This document shows positions 1-7,900 of a DNA stretch of 64,000 nucleotides, one piece after another. The DNA comes from Novosphingobium sp. PC22D. GTDB taxonomy: Bacteria > Pseudomonadota > Alphaproteobacteria > Sphingomonadales > Sphingomonadaceae. Each line of letters begins with the position of its first letter. Within the stretch, counting starts at the first letter, position 1. A model generated the notes under the pieces. That model searched no databases, was not told the origin of the DNA, and saw nothing but the letters and a program-made list of their open reading frames with translations. The position numbers and the translations under genes were made by a program. Location of the stretch: contig NZ_MWMO01000002.1 of NCBI RefSeq assembly GCF_002556635.1, forward strand, positions 558,001-622,000, read 5' to 3'.

Positions 1-357
1 CCGGACTTCCCGGCGATGCTGCGCGCCGATCTTGCCGAACTCGGCGAGGAGACCGCGGACCTGCCGCGCGTCGAAGCGACCGGCGCCGTCGGCGGGGCGG
101 GTCTGGGTTATGTCGTCACCGGCTCGCGCCTCGGGCTCGCCGCGATCAGCCGCAACGGCTATTGGGGGCGCGCGAACGGCCTGCCCTCGCAGTACATGGA
201 AGACCAGACCGGCCTGGTGCTGTGGAAGGACCTCGCCGCGCGGCTGAAGACGGAGCCCGCCGCCGCAGATGCCCGGACCAGCGTGGCCAGTGCCCTCGCG
301 GCCTTCGCGACGTTCGAGCGGGCTTTCGCCGCGAGCGCGCGCGCGAACCAAGGATAA
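1..357 (+). CDS. bphO: Heme oxygenase, biliverdin-producing (3' part, cut by window edge)
   Basis: This is the C-terminal 118 residues of a protein that starts before the window; the stop is TAA at 355-357. The visible part has the pattern of bacterial phytochrome-linked heme oxygenases: a GYVVTGSRLG segment (the glycine-rich distal-helix end common to the family), then a PSQYMEDQ and VLWKDLAARL tail. Heme oxygenase opens heme to biliverdin IX-alpha, the chromophore that bacteriophytochromes bind. The phytochrome gene begins 7 bases downstream, so the two are almost certainly co-transcribed and enzyme and photoreceptor form one unit. The proximal heme histidine lies outside the window and cannot be checked. 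The function rests on the partial motif plus context. Confidence 0.8.
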   Translation, partial: PDFPAMLRADLAELGEETADLPRVEATGAVGGAGLGYVVTGSRLGLAAISRNGYWGRANGLPSQYMEDQTGLVLWKDLAARLKTEPAAADARTSVASALAAFATFERAFAASARANQG

Positions 358-364
358 AGCAGGG

Positions 365-2923
365 GTGGCCGACGAACTTCATCAGGTGGACCTGTCGACG
401 TGCGATCTCGAACCGATCCACGTCATCGACCGTATCCAGAGCTTTGGCTGGCTTATCGCCTGTTCGAGCGACTGGATCGTCAACCACGTCTCCACCAACT
501 GCGACGAACTGTTCGGAACGAACGCGACCGACATCGTCGGCCAGCCGGTGACGCAGTTCATAGCGGCAAGCGCGATCCACGACATCCGGACTCGCCTGCA
601 AGTGCTCGGCAACGGCGATTCGGTCGAGCGCCTGTTCGAGGTGGACCTGCACAACGACGGGCGCGCCTTCGACATCGCGATCCACACGTCGGGCCGTTCG
701 TTCGTGCTCGAGATCGAGCGCAGCGAGAGCGGGCGGCGGCGCGACTACGTCAGCTACGTGCGCCCGATGATCGACCGGATGCGCAAGTCGCAAAGCCTCG
801 AGGGGCTTTGCCAGAGCGCCGCGCGCCACTTGCGCGGGCTGACCGGGTTCGACCGGGTGATGGTCTATCGCTTCGAGGCGAGCGGCGCCGGCGAAGTGGT
901 CGCAGAGAGCCTCAACGGCGGGGTCGACAGCTTCAAGGGCCTGCATTTCCCCGCCTCGGACATCCCCGCGCAGGCGCGGCGGCTTTATGCCCGCAACATC
1001 CTGCGCATCATCAGCGACGTCGATGATCCGACCGTGCCGATCGTCCCCGCGACGAATCCAGACGGCGCTCCGCTCGACTTGTCGATGAGCGGGCTGCGCG
1101 CGGTATCGCCGATCCACATCGAATACTTGCGAAACATGGGGGTAAAAGCCTCGATGTCGGTCTCGATCATGCGGCGCGGCAAGCTCTGGGGGCTGATGGC
1201 GTGCCATCACTATGCGCCGCTGAACCTGTCGTATTCGGTGCGTACGGCGGCGGAGCTGTTCGGCGAGTTCTTCTCGTATCTGCTCGAGCAGAAGGAAAGC
1301 GACCATGCCTATGCCATGCGCGGGCAGTCGATGCGGCTGCACGACGAGATCATGGCGCGCGTCGCCGGCGGCGGCAACATGCTCGACGCCTTCGGCGAAT
1401 TCGGCGAATCGATCCAGGACGTGGTGCCCTTCGACGGTGTGATCGGTTGGGTCGACGGCCAATTCCTCCAGCGCGGCTCGACGCCAAGCCAGGCGCAGTT
1501 CGAAAAGCTCGCCCGCTTCCTCAACACCGCGGGCGCGAGCACCGTCTGGTCCACCGACAACATCGGCGCGCTGCACGAGCCCGCGAAGGAATGGCTCGAC
1601 CAGGCGGCCGGGTTGCTCGCCCTGCCCGTCTCGCGAACGCCGCGCGACTATATCGTGCTCTTCCGCAAGGAGCTGCTGCGCGAGGTGCACTGGGCCGGCA
1701 ATCCGGAAAAGGCGGTCGAGCTCGGCCCCAACGGCGCCCGCCTGACTCCGCGCAAGAGCTTCGATATCTGGCGGGAAGAGCGGCGCGGCTATTCGCGGCC
1801 CTGGACCGAGGAAGAAATCCAGGCGGCCGAATCGCTGCGCGTGACGCTGCTCGAAGTCGTACTGCGCCTCGCCGACGCCGCGCATCAGGAGCGCGAGGAA
1901 GCATCCAAGCGGCAGGACATGCTCATCGCCGAACTCAACCACCGCGTGCGCAATATCCTCAACCTGATCCGCGGGCTCGTGTCGCAAAGCAAGGAGGGCG
2001 CGAGCACCATCGATGAGTTCGCCGAGATCATCGGCAGCCGCATCTATGCGCTGGCGCGCGCGCACGACCAGGTGACGCGCACCGACTGGTCGCCCTCATC
2101 GCTCTACCAGCTCATCCGGACCGAGACCGAGGCCTATGCGACCGAGAGCGCGGATCGCGTGCAAATCCACGGTCCCGACGCGATGGTCGCGCCCAACGCC
2201 TTCACGACGCTGGCACTGGTGGTCCACGAACTCATGACCAATTCGTGCAAGTACGGCGCGCTGTCCGATTCGCGCGGCAAGGTCACCGTCACGATCAGCC
2301 ACGGCGAGGACGGCTCGCTCGAGATCGACTGGCACGAGAGCGACGGCCCGCCAGTGCGCGCGCCCGCACATCGCGGGTTCGGCTCGACGATCATCGAGCG
2401 CACGATACCCCACGAGCTGGGCGGCCGCGCCGACGTCGATTTCGCCGCATCCGGGCTCCATGCCGCGTTTCATATCCCCGACCGCCACGTCGCCTCGTTC
2501 GACACGCCGACCGCTACCGAGCGGTCACGCGAGAACGAAGCGCCCGACGCCGGCGAACTGGAGGCCGCGCTCTTCGCCGGCACCGCGCTCATCGTCGAGG
2601 ACAACGTGATCATCGCGATGGAAGCCGAGGACATCCTGCGCGACTACGGCTTCACCGACTGCCAGATCGTCGGCTCGGTCCAGGCCGCGCGCGCGATCAT
2701 CGACGACGGCGGCGTGACCTTTGCGATGCTGGACGTGAACCTCGGCAAGGAAACCAGCGAGGCGGTCGCAGAACAGCTCAGCGAACTCGGCACGCCCTTC
2801 ATCCTCGCCAGCGGCTACGGCGACCGATCGCTCACGGCCGGGCGTTTCGCATCGGTGCCGATCATCACCAAGCCCTATTCGCTGCGCGACGTGAAGTCCG
2901 CGATCGCGAGGTTGCGGCGATAA
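365..2923 (+). CDS. bphP: Bacteriophytochrome fused to HWE histidine kinase and receiver domain
   Basis: The protein has 852 residues. The start is taken as GTG 365, just after a purine-rich AGCAGGGG; an ATG at 269 would overlap the upstream gene and add an unrelated N-terminus. Domains in order are PAS (about 10-115) with the biliverdin-attachment Cys13 in TCDLEPIHVID, GAF (about 135-300) with the PASDIPAQARRLY signature, PHY (about 310-500) with the tongue motif PRKSF, an HWE kinase (phospho-acceptor His526 in ELNHRVRN; WHE in the ATPase domain), and a C-terminal receiver (about 735-850) with phospho-acceptor Asp790 and the KPYS lysine. It should be a cytoplasmic red/far-red sensor. HWE kinases commonly feed PhyR, and the GSR locus is 8 kb away, so a light input to stress signalling is plausible but not shown. 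Confidence 0.93.
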   Translation: MADELHQVDLSTCDLEPIHVIDRIQSFGWLIACSSDWIVNHVSTNCDELFGTNATDIVGQPVTQFIAASAIHDIRTRLQVLGNGDSVERLFEVDLHNDGRAFDIAIHTSGRSFVLEIERSESGRRRDYVSYVRPMIDRMRKSQSLEGLCQSAARHLRGLTGFDRVMVYRFEASGAGEVVAESLNGGVDSFKGLHFPASDIPAQARRLYARNILRIISDVDDPTVPIVPATNPDGAPLDLSMSGLRAVSPIHIEYLRNMGVKASMSVSIMRRGKLWGLMACHHYAPLNLSYSVRTAAELFGEFFSYLLEQKESDHAYAMRGQSMRLHDEIMARVAGGGNMLDAFGEFGESIQDVVPFDGVIGWVDGQFLQRGSTPSQAQFEKLARFLNTAGASTVWSTDNIGALHEPAKEWLDQAAGLLALPVSRTPRDYIVLFRKELLREVHWAGNPEKAVELGPNGARLTPRKSFDIWREERRGYSRPWTEEEIQAAESLRVTLLEVVLRLADAAHQEREEASKRQDMLIAELNHRVRNILNLIRGLVSQSKEGASTIDEFAEIIGSRIYALARAHDQVTRTDWSPSSLYQLIRTETEAYATESADRVQIHGPDAMVAPNAFTTLALVVHELMTNSCKYGALSDSRGKVTVTISHGEDGSLEIDWHESDGPPVRAPAHRGFGSTIIERTIPHELGGRADVDFAASGLHAAFHIPDRHVASFDTPTATERSRENEAPDAGELEAALFAGTALIVEDNVIIAMEAEDILRDYGFTDCQIVGSVQAARAIIDDGGVTFAMLDVNLGKETSEAVAEQLSELGTPFILASGYGDRSLTAGRFASVPIITKPYSLRDVKSAIARLRR

Positions 2924-2957
2924 GCGGCGCCAACGCTTGTGCCATCATGATCGCGCG

Positions 2958-3962
2958 TTAGGCCGCCAGCACCGCCTCGCCCTCTTCGCTTTCGAGAAAC
3001 GCCAGCAGCCCGCGCTCCTCGCGCGAGAGCCAGCGCGTCTTGCGCGGCAGTCGTTCGGGCAGAATGCGCTGCTCGCCATCGAGGCCCTTGACCGCGGCCA
3101 CCACGTCGGGATGGACGTAGGACTTGCGCGCGATCGCGGGCGTATTGCCCAGCTTGTCCGAGACTTCGGCCATCAGCGCCTTCAACGTGATGTCGCGGTC
3201 CTGCCAGACCATGCCGAAGGCGATCGCGCTCGCCGCCCAGGTGCGAAAGTCCTTCGCGGTGAAGTCCTCGCCCATCGTCTCGTGCAAATAGGCATTGACG
3301 TCGTGCGAATGGACCGGCGTCGGCATGCCGTCCTCGTCGAGATACTGGAACAAGTGCTGGCCGGGCAATTCCTGCATCCGGCGCACGCAGCGCACCAGCG
3401 CGGGATCGTCGCAATCGATCTCCTGCAACTTGCCCGACTTGCCCTTGAACCGCAGCCGCAGCAGCTTGCGCGTGATCGAGGCGTGGCGCGTGCGCAGCGT
3501 GGTCGCGCCGAAGCTCTTGTTGGTCCTGGCGTAGCACTCGTTGCCGATGCGGATCGCACCTGTGTCGAGCAGCGAGACGACCGACGCGATAGCGCGGTCG
3601 GCCGTGAGCCCGCGGCCCGCCAGGTCTTCGGCGACCCGCTTGCGCAGCGTGGGCAGTGATTGCCCGAAGCGCGGGCACAGATCGAACTTGAGCGCCTCTC
3701 GCTCGGAGCGATAGTCCGGGTGGTAGCGGTACTGCTTGCGCCCTGCCGCGTCATAACCGTAGGCAAGCAGGTGCGCATCGGCGCGCGGCGCGAACCAGCA
3801 GTTCTCGTAGGCGGGCGGCAGGGCGATGGCGTTGAGCCGGTCGATCTCGTCGCGATCGGTGATGCGCGCGCCTTCAGGGGTGAAATAGGCCCACTTCCCG
3901 CCGCGCACCTTGCGGCGCGTGATTCCTGCCAGATCGTCATCGACGTAATGAAGCTTCGCCAT
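2958..3962 (-). CDS. DNA topoisomerase IB (eukaryotic/poxvirus-like)
   Basis: The protein has 334 residues, the usual size for bacterial type IB topoisomerases, and begins MAKLHYVDDDLAGITRRKV. An N-terminal domain holds FTPEGARI and LPPAYENCW. The tyrosine-recombinase-like catalytic core follows, with NECYARTNKSFGATTLR, the KDFRTWAAS arginine motif and the nucleophile Tyr282 in RKSYVHPDVV. The enzyme nicks one strand through a 3'-phosphotyrosine link and relaxes positive or negative supercoils without ATP. It is convergent with the phytochrome gene and divergent from the radical-SAM repair gene, with a 129-base shared promoter region that contains a LexA box nearer the other gene. DNA-damage control of this gene is therefore possible but unproven. 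Confidence 0.93.
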   Translation of the reverse strand: MAKLHYVDDDLAGITRRKVRGGKWAYFTPEGARITDRDEIDRLNAIALPPAYENCWFAPRADAHLLAYGYDAAGRKQYRYHPDYRSEREALKFDLCPRFGQSLPTLRKRVAEDLAGRGLTADRAIASVVSLLDTGAIRIGNECYARTNKSFGATTLRTRHASITRKLLRLRFKGKSGKLQEIDCDDPALVRCVRRMQELPGQHLFQYLDEDGMPTPVHSHDVNAYLHETMGEDFTAKDFRTWAASAIAFGMVWQDRDITLKALMAEVSDKLGNTPAIARKSYVHPDVVAAVKGLDGEQRILPERLPRKTRWLSREERGLLAFLESEEGEAVLAA

Positions 3963-4055
3963 CGGCTGTCCGTATCCAAGTGCTTGTTCGCACGGAGAAA
4001 CGCATGGGAACCTCACAGGTTGTCGGCTTACTCCACAGAGTTCCCCTTGGGGCAA

Positions 4056-4091
4056 TCGACAAGCGAGCCGAACGGAACATATATAGAACTT
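4056..4091 (+). promoter_or_regulatory. LexA (SOS) box overlapping a probable leaderless promoter
   Basis: GAAC-ATATATA-GAAC at 4075-4089 is an exact GAAC-N7-GAAC box, the form LexA recognises in alphaproteobacteria. It covers a TATATA -10 element at 4080-4085. A TCGACA -35-like hexamer lies 18 bases upstream at 4056-4061. The ATG of the radical-SAM gene is at 4092, about seven bases after the -10, which leaves no room for a ribosome binding site, so a leaderless mRNA is inferred. LexA bound here would block the -10 directly. Confidence 0.75.
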
Positions 4092-5330
4092 ATGGCGCAT
4101 CTCGACCTCAGGCGGAAACTCGAAATCCTTGCGGACGCGGCGAAGTATGACGCCTCGTGCGCCTCCTCGGGTACCGCCCGGCGCGACAGCCGCAAGGGCG
4201 GGATCGGTTCGACCGAGGGCATGGGCATCTGCCATGCCTATGCGCCCGATGGTCGCTGCATCTCGCTGCTCAAGATCCTGCTGACCAACTACTGCCAGTT
4301 CGACTGCCATTATTGCATCAATCGCAAGAGTTCGAACGTGCGCCGCGCCGCGTTCAGCGTGCACGAGGTAGTCGATCTGACGCTCGGTTTTTACCGCCGC
4401 AACTATATCGAGGGGCTCTTCCTCTCCTCGGGTATCATCCGCAGCCCCGACCATACCATGAGCGAGCTGGTCGAGGTCGCGCGCAGTCTCCGCGAGGATC
4501 ACGGCTTCAAGGGATACATCCACCTCAAGACCATTCCCGACGCAGATCCCGATCTGGTCGCGCAGGCGGGACTGTGGGCCGACCGTGTCTCGATCAACAT
4601 CGAGCTGCCGACCGATACCGCGCTGCACCGCCTCGCGCCCGACAAGTCCGCCGCCCGCATCACCGGCGCGATGGCGGGGATGAAACGGTCGATCGTCGAG
4701 GCCCGCGACGCGTCGAAGCACTTCCGCTCTGCGCCGAAATACGCGCCGGCGGGCCAGTCGACGCAGATGATCGTCGGCGCCGATGCCGCGACCGACAGCC
4801 AGATCATCGAGCGCGCCGCGGGGCTCTACACCGCCTACGGCATGCGCCGCGTCTACTATTCGGCCTTCTCGCCGATCCCCGATGCGAGCGCAGTGCTGCC
4901 GCTCAAGCGTCCGCCGCTGATGCGCGAGCACCGGCTCTACCAGTCCGACTGGCTGATCCGCTTTTACGGCTTCGATCCGCACGAGATCGGCGATGCCAGC
5001 GAGAACGGCATGCTGCCGCTCGACATCGACCCCAAGCTTGCCTGGGCGCTCAAGTTTCGCGCCGGCTTCCCGGTCGACGTCAATCGCGCCGAGAAGGAGC
5101 AACTGCTGCGCGTGCCCGGCCTCGGCACCAAGGCGGTGAAGATGATCCTGTCCGTGCGACGCTACCGCAAGCTACGGCTCGAAGATCTCGCGCGACTCAC
5201 CTCGTCGATCGCCAAGGTCCGGCCCTTCATCGTCACGGCGGACTGGCGGCCAAGCCGGTACACCGACCGCGCCGATCTTCGCACCCTGCTCACCCCGCGC
5301 GCCGAACAACTCGAGCTGTTCGCGCGGTGA
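4092..5330 (+). CDS. Radical SAM DNA modification/repair protein (rSAM_link_UDG type)
   Basis: The protein has 412 residues. The radical-SAM cluster is CX3CX2C, with Cys68, Cys72 and Cys75 in NYCQFDCHYC. The first ~60 residues (KLEILADAAKYDASCASSG) are typical of the family annotated as putative DNA modification/repair radical SAM protein, which resembles spore photoproduct lyase. A helix-hairpin-helix near the C-terminus (LLRVPGLGTKAVKMIL) fits DNA binding. In this family the gene is usually next to a DUF4130/UdgX gene. Here that partner lies 540 bases downstream with a hemerythrin between them. A LexA box lies 2 bases before the start codon. The chemistry is unknown; repair of a damaged base by SAM radical chemistry is the family-level guess. 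Confidence 0.88.
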   Translation: MAHLDLRRKLEILADAAKYDASCASSGTARRDSRKGGIGSTEGMGICHAYAPDGRCISLLKILLTNYCQFDCHYCINRKSSNVRRAAFSVHEVVDLTLGFYRRNYIEGLFLSSGIIRSPDHTMSELVEVARSLREDHGFKGYIHLKTIPDADPDLVAQAGLWADRVSINIELPTDTALHRLAPDKSAARITGAMAGMKRSIVEARDASKHFRSAPKYAPAGQSTQMIVGADAATDSQIIERAAGLYTAYGMRRVYYSAFSPIPDASAVLPLKRPPLMREHRLYQSDWLIRFYGFDPHEIGDASENGMLPLDIDPKLAWALKFRAGFPVDVNRAEKEQLLRVPGLGTKAVKMILSVRRYRKLRLEDLARLTSSIAKVRPFIVTADWRPSRYTDRADLRTLLTPRAEQLELFAR

Positions 5331-5346
5331 ACCTTTGGGCAGCCCC

Positions 5347-5371
5347 GGAACCACCCCCGCGATGAACCGTT
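5347..5371 (+). promoter_or_regulatory. EcfG-type general stress promoter before hemerythrin
   Basis: GGAAC at 5347-5351 and CGTT at 5368-5371 are separated by exactly 16 bases, matching the alphaproteobacterial EcfG consensus. The hemerythrin ATG lies 28 bases further on, behind a CAGAGGAG ribosome binding site. This gives hemerythrin and the overlapping udgX a stress promoter of their own, separate from the LexA-controlled promoter upstream. Confidence 0.78.
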
Positions 5372-5399
5372 TTTCCTGGCAACAGAGGAGACATTCAGC

Positions 5400-5882
5400 A
5401 TGGCAGATGCACGCATTTTCGAAGACCTGAAGACCGACCACGACCGGCACCGCGAGATGCTCGAAAGGATCGCGGAGACGCATGGCGCCAGCGACGAGCG
5501 CAAGACGCTGTTCGAGGATCTGCGCAAGGAACTGCAGGCCCACGCCGCCGCCGAGGAAGAATCGCTCTATGCGACCATGCTCGCCCAACCGGACCTGCGC
5601 GACGAGGCCCGCCACTCGGTTTCCGAGCACAAGGAGATCGACGATTTCCTCGGCGAGCTGCTCGAAATCGACATGAGCTCGGGCGCCTGGCTCACCAAGT
5701 TCAAGGAGATGCGCCACCGCTATCTCCACCACATCGACGAGGAAGAGGAAGAGATGTTCCCCGAAGCCGCCAAGTCGCTGAGCGCGAAGGCGGAAGCCAA
5801 GATTGCCGAGGTCTTCGAGAGCCGCAAGCCCAAGGAACTGGCGATGGCCGAGGAAGACAAGCCGGGCGATGAACGCGACTGA
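5400..5882 (+). CDS. Hemerythrin HHE domain protein
   Basis: The protein has 160 residues and is rich in helix and charged residues. Candidate di-iron ligands follow the HHE pattern: His in DHDRHREML, His plus Glu in AHAAAEEESL, His in SEHKEIDDFL, and the HRYLHHIDEEEEEMFP segment near residue 115. Family members bind O2 or NO, or buffer iron, in the cytoplasm. The acidic, lysine-rich tail after residue 130 is low complexity. An EcfG promoter lies just upstream. The last 14 bases overlap the next gene, so translation of the two is probably coupled. A link between a di-iron protein and an Fe-S/radical-SAM repair pair (iron supply or oxidative protection) is inference. Confidence 0.88.
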   Translation: MADARIFEDLKTDHDRHREMLERIAETHGASDERKTLFEDLRKELQAHAAAEEESLYATMLAQPDLRDEARHSVSEHKEIDDFLGELLEIDMSSGAWLTKFKEMRHRYLHHIDEEEEEMFPEAAKSLSAKAEAKIAEVFESRKPKELAMAEEDKPGDERD

Positions 5883-7302
5883 CGCCCCACTCGCGGAGGC
5901 GCGCGGGGCCACTGCTCCGCGCGCCGTACGCCTGGAGCGCGAAGACGACTGGGAAGGTTGGCGCGACGCCGCGCGCCGCCTTCTCGCCGCCGAGGTCCCG
6001 CCCGAAGACATCGTATGGCACGCGGCTGACAGCGCCGACGATCTCTTCGCTGCCGGGCAGGAGCTGCCCCCTCCCCCGCAAGTTGAGCTGCGCGTGCCCC
6101 GCGCTTTCGTCGATTTGGCCGAGACGGCGATCCTCCATTCCGACCCCGAGCGCTTCGCGTTGCTCTATCGCCTGCTCTGGCAGGTCACCCACCATCCCGG
6201 ACTGCTGTCCGACCACGCCGACCCGCTGGTCCGCCGTGTCGAACTCATGGCCAAGGCAGTGCGCCGCGACATTCACAAGATGCGCGCCTTCCTGCGGTTC
6301 CGTGAAATCGAGACCGAAGACGGCGCCTCGCGTTTCGTCGCCTGGTTCGAGCCCGAGCACCATATCGTGCGCGCCAACGCAGGCTTTTTCGTGCGCCGCT
6401 TCGCGCAGATGCGTTGGTCGATCCTCACGCCCGAGTTGTCGGTCCATTGGGACGGCGCCGCGCTGACCGAAAGCCCCGGCGCCGAACGCCCGCAAAGCCC
6501 CGGCGACGATGCTTTCGAGGAGGCATGGAAGGCCTACTACGCCGCGATCTTCAATCCCGCGCGGCTCAAGGTCGGCGCGATGGTCAAGGAGATGCCGCGC
6601 AAATACTGGAAGAACCTGCCCGAGGCCGACCTGATCGCACCTCTCATCGCCTCGGCGCAAGGACGCGAGGCCCGCATGATCGAGCAGTCCGTGCCGCGAG
6701 CCGAAGAGCGCCCCGTCTCGCTCGCGGCGCTGGCCGAGGAAGCGCGCGGGTGCCGGCGCTGCCCCTTGTGGAAAGGCACCAGCGGCTGCGTGTTCGGCGA
6801 AGGTCCGGCCGATGCGCGGCTAATGCTCGTCGGCGAACAGCCGGGCGACGAGGAAGATCGGGCCGGAAGGCCCTTCGTCGGTCCCGCCGGGCACGTGCTC
6901 GATCGAGCGCTTTCCGAGGCGGGGATCGGACGCGGCGAGGTCTACGTCACCAACGCGGTCAAGCACTTCAAATATGTCATGCGCGGCAAGCGCCGCCTTC
7001 ACCAGAAGCCCGACGCGGCCGAAATCGACCAGTGCCGCTGGTGGCTCGACCGGGAGATCGGTCTGGTGCGGCCGCGTGCGGTAGTGATGCTCGGCGCCAC
7101 CGCGCTGCGCGGCGTCACCGGCAAGTCGGGTGCGATCGGCAAGATGCGGGGCCGGCCCGTGCGGCTCGCCGAGGGCACCGGGCTTGTTTCCTGGCACCCC
7201 TCGTACGTCCTGCGGCTTCCGGACGCCGCCGCCGCCGATCGCGCCTACGCCGAACTGGTCGAAGACCTGCGGCTCGCCGCCGAGACGGCACGACAGGTCT
7301 GA
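5869..7302 (+). CDS. udgX: DUF4130 domain fused to UdgX-type uracil-DNA glycosylase
   Basis: The protein has 477 residues; ATG 5869 lies inside the end of the hemerythrin gene. Residues about 20-270 match the DUF4130 'probable DNA metabolism' domain, with MAKAVRRDIHKMRAFLRF, PEHHIVRANAGFFVRRFA and PRKYWKNLPEA. From about 290 a family-4-like uracil-DNA glycosylase follows, with CRRCPLW and Fe-S cysteines, GEQPGDEEDRAGRPFVGPAG, and SWHPSYVLR as motif B. The loop KRRLH (His378) matches the KRRIH loop whose histidine makes UdgX stay covalently bonded to the abasic site after removing uracil. It is the usual partner of the upstream radical-SAM protein. Leu replaces Ile in the loop, but the key histidine is kept. 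Confidence 0.92.
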   Translation: MNATDAPLAEARGATAPRAVRLEREDDWEGWRDAARRLLAAEVPPEDIVWHAADSADDLFAAGQELPPPPQVELRVPRAFVDLAETAILHSDPERFALLYRLLWQVTHHPGLLSDHADPLVRRVELMAKAVRRDIHKMRAFLRFREIETEDGASRFVAWFEPEHHIVRANAGFFVRRFAQMRWSILTPELSVHWDGAALTESPGAERPQSPGDDAFEEAWKAYYAAIFNPARLKVGAMVKEMPRKYWKNLPEADLIAPLIASAQGREARMIEQSVPRAEERPVSLAALAEEARGCRRCPLWKGTSGCVFGEGPADARLMLVGEQPGDEEDRAGRPFVGPAGHVLDRALSEAGIGRGEVYVTNAVKHFKYVMRGKRRLHQKPDAAEIDQCRWWLDREIGLVRPRAVVMLGATALRGVTGKSGAIGKMRGRPVRLAEGTGLVSWHPSYVLRLPDAAAADRAYAELVEDLRLAAETARQV

Positions 7303-7330
7303 CCGGCAGAGCCGTGGTCGCGGGCGGCCT

Positions 7331-7355
7331 GGAACGTCGCCGATAATTCTGCGTT
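7331..7355 (+). promoter_or_regulatory. EcfG-type general stress promoter
   Basis: GGAAC at 7331-7335, 16 bases, then CGTT at 7352-7355 give a full match to the EcfG consensus. It lies 39 bases before the ATG of the PPOX-fold protein, which has a clear GAGGAG ribosome binding site. The stress role of that family agrees with the promoter. Confidence 0.8.
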
Positions 7356-7394
7356 TGAATCCCGATAGCAAAGAGAATTTCGAGGAGATTCACC

Positions 7395-7859
7395 ATGGAC
7401 AAGGAAACCCGCGAAACGTTCTGGAAGGCCTTCGCCGACAGCCCCTTCGTCATGATGCGGCTCGAAGGCTCCGTGGAGCACGCGGAGCCGATGACGGCGC
7501 TGCTCGACAAGGACGCGCATCACGAGATCTGGTTCTTCTGCAAGCGCGACAACCGCATCGCCAACGGCGGCAAGGCCATGGGTCAGATCGCCGCCAAGGG
7601 CCACGACGTGTTCGCCTGCCTGTCGGGAACGCTCATCGAGGAAACCGACTCCGCGATCCGCGACAAGCACTGGAGCAATGTCGTTGAATCGTGGTTCCCG
7701 GACGGCAAGAACGATCCCAGCGTGATGATGCTGCGGTTCGAAATCGCGGATTCGGAAGTCTGGGTTTCGGACATGTCGGTCAAGGGCAAGGTCAAGCTGC
7801 TCGCCGGAAAGCCGATCGAAAACGAGGAAGCAGGCGAACACGCGGTTGGCGCGGTCTGA
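7395..7859 (+). CDS. Pyridoxamine 5'-phosphate oxidase-fold general stress protein
   Basis: The protein has 154 residues and the split-barrel flavin-binding fold of the PPOX-like 'general stress protein 26' group: an FVMMRLEG start, the MTALLDKDAHHEIWFFCKRDNR strand pair, then WSNVVESWFPDGKNDPSVMML and KGKVKLLAGKPIE. Relatives bind FMN or F420, or have lost the cofactor. No specific substrate can be named. It stands alone, 92 bases after udgX, with its own EcfG promoter, so it is a likely direct target of the stress sigma factor encoded about 7 kb away. The next gene, a kinase, starts 41 bases later and may be partly read through from the same promoter. Confidence 0.87.
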   Translation: MDKETRETFWKAFADSPFVMMRLEGSVEHAEPMTALLDKDAHHEIWFFCKRDNRIANGGKAMGQIAAKGHDVFACLSGTLIEETDSAIRDKHWSNVVESWFPDGKNDPSVMMLRFEIADSEVWVSDMSVKGKVKLLAGKPIENEEAGEHAVGAV

Positions 7860-7900
7860 CAGTTCGGCTACGTGCGCCGCGTGATGCCTGAAACCATTGC

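Noticed and set aside
146..2065. Long antisense open frame opposite the phytochrome gene
   Set aside because: High-GC codon bias produces long antisense frames; the translation has no domain pattern, while the sense strand encodes complete PAS, GAF, PHY, HWE and receiver domains.
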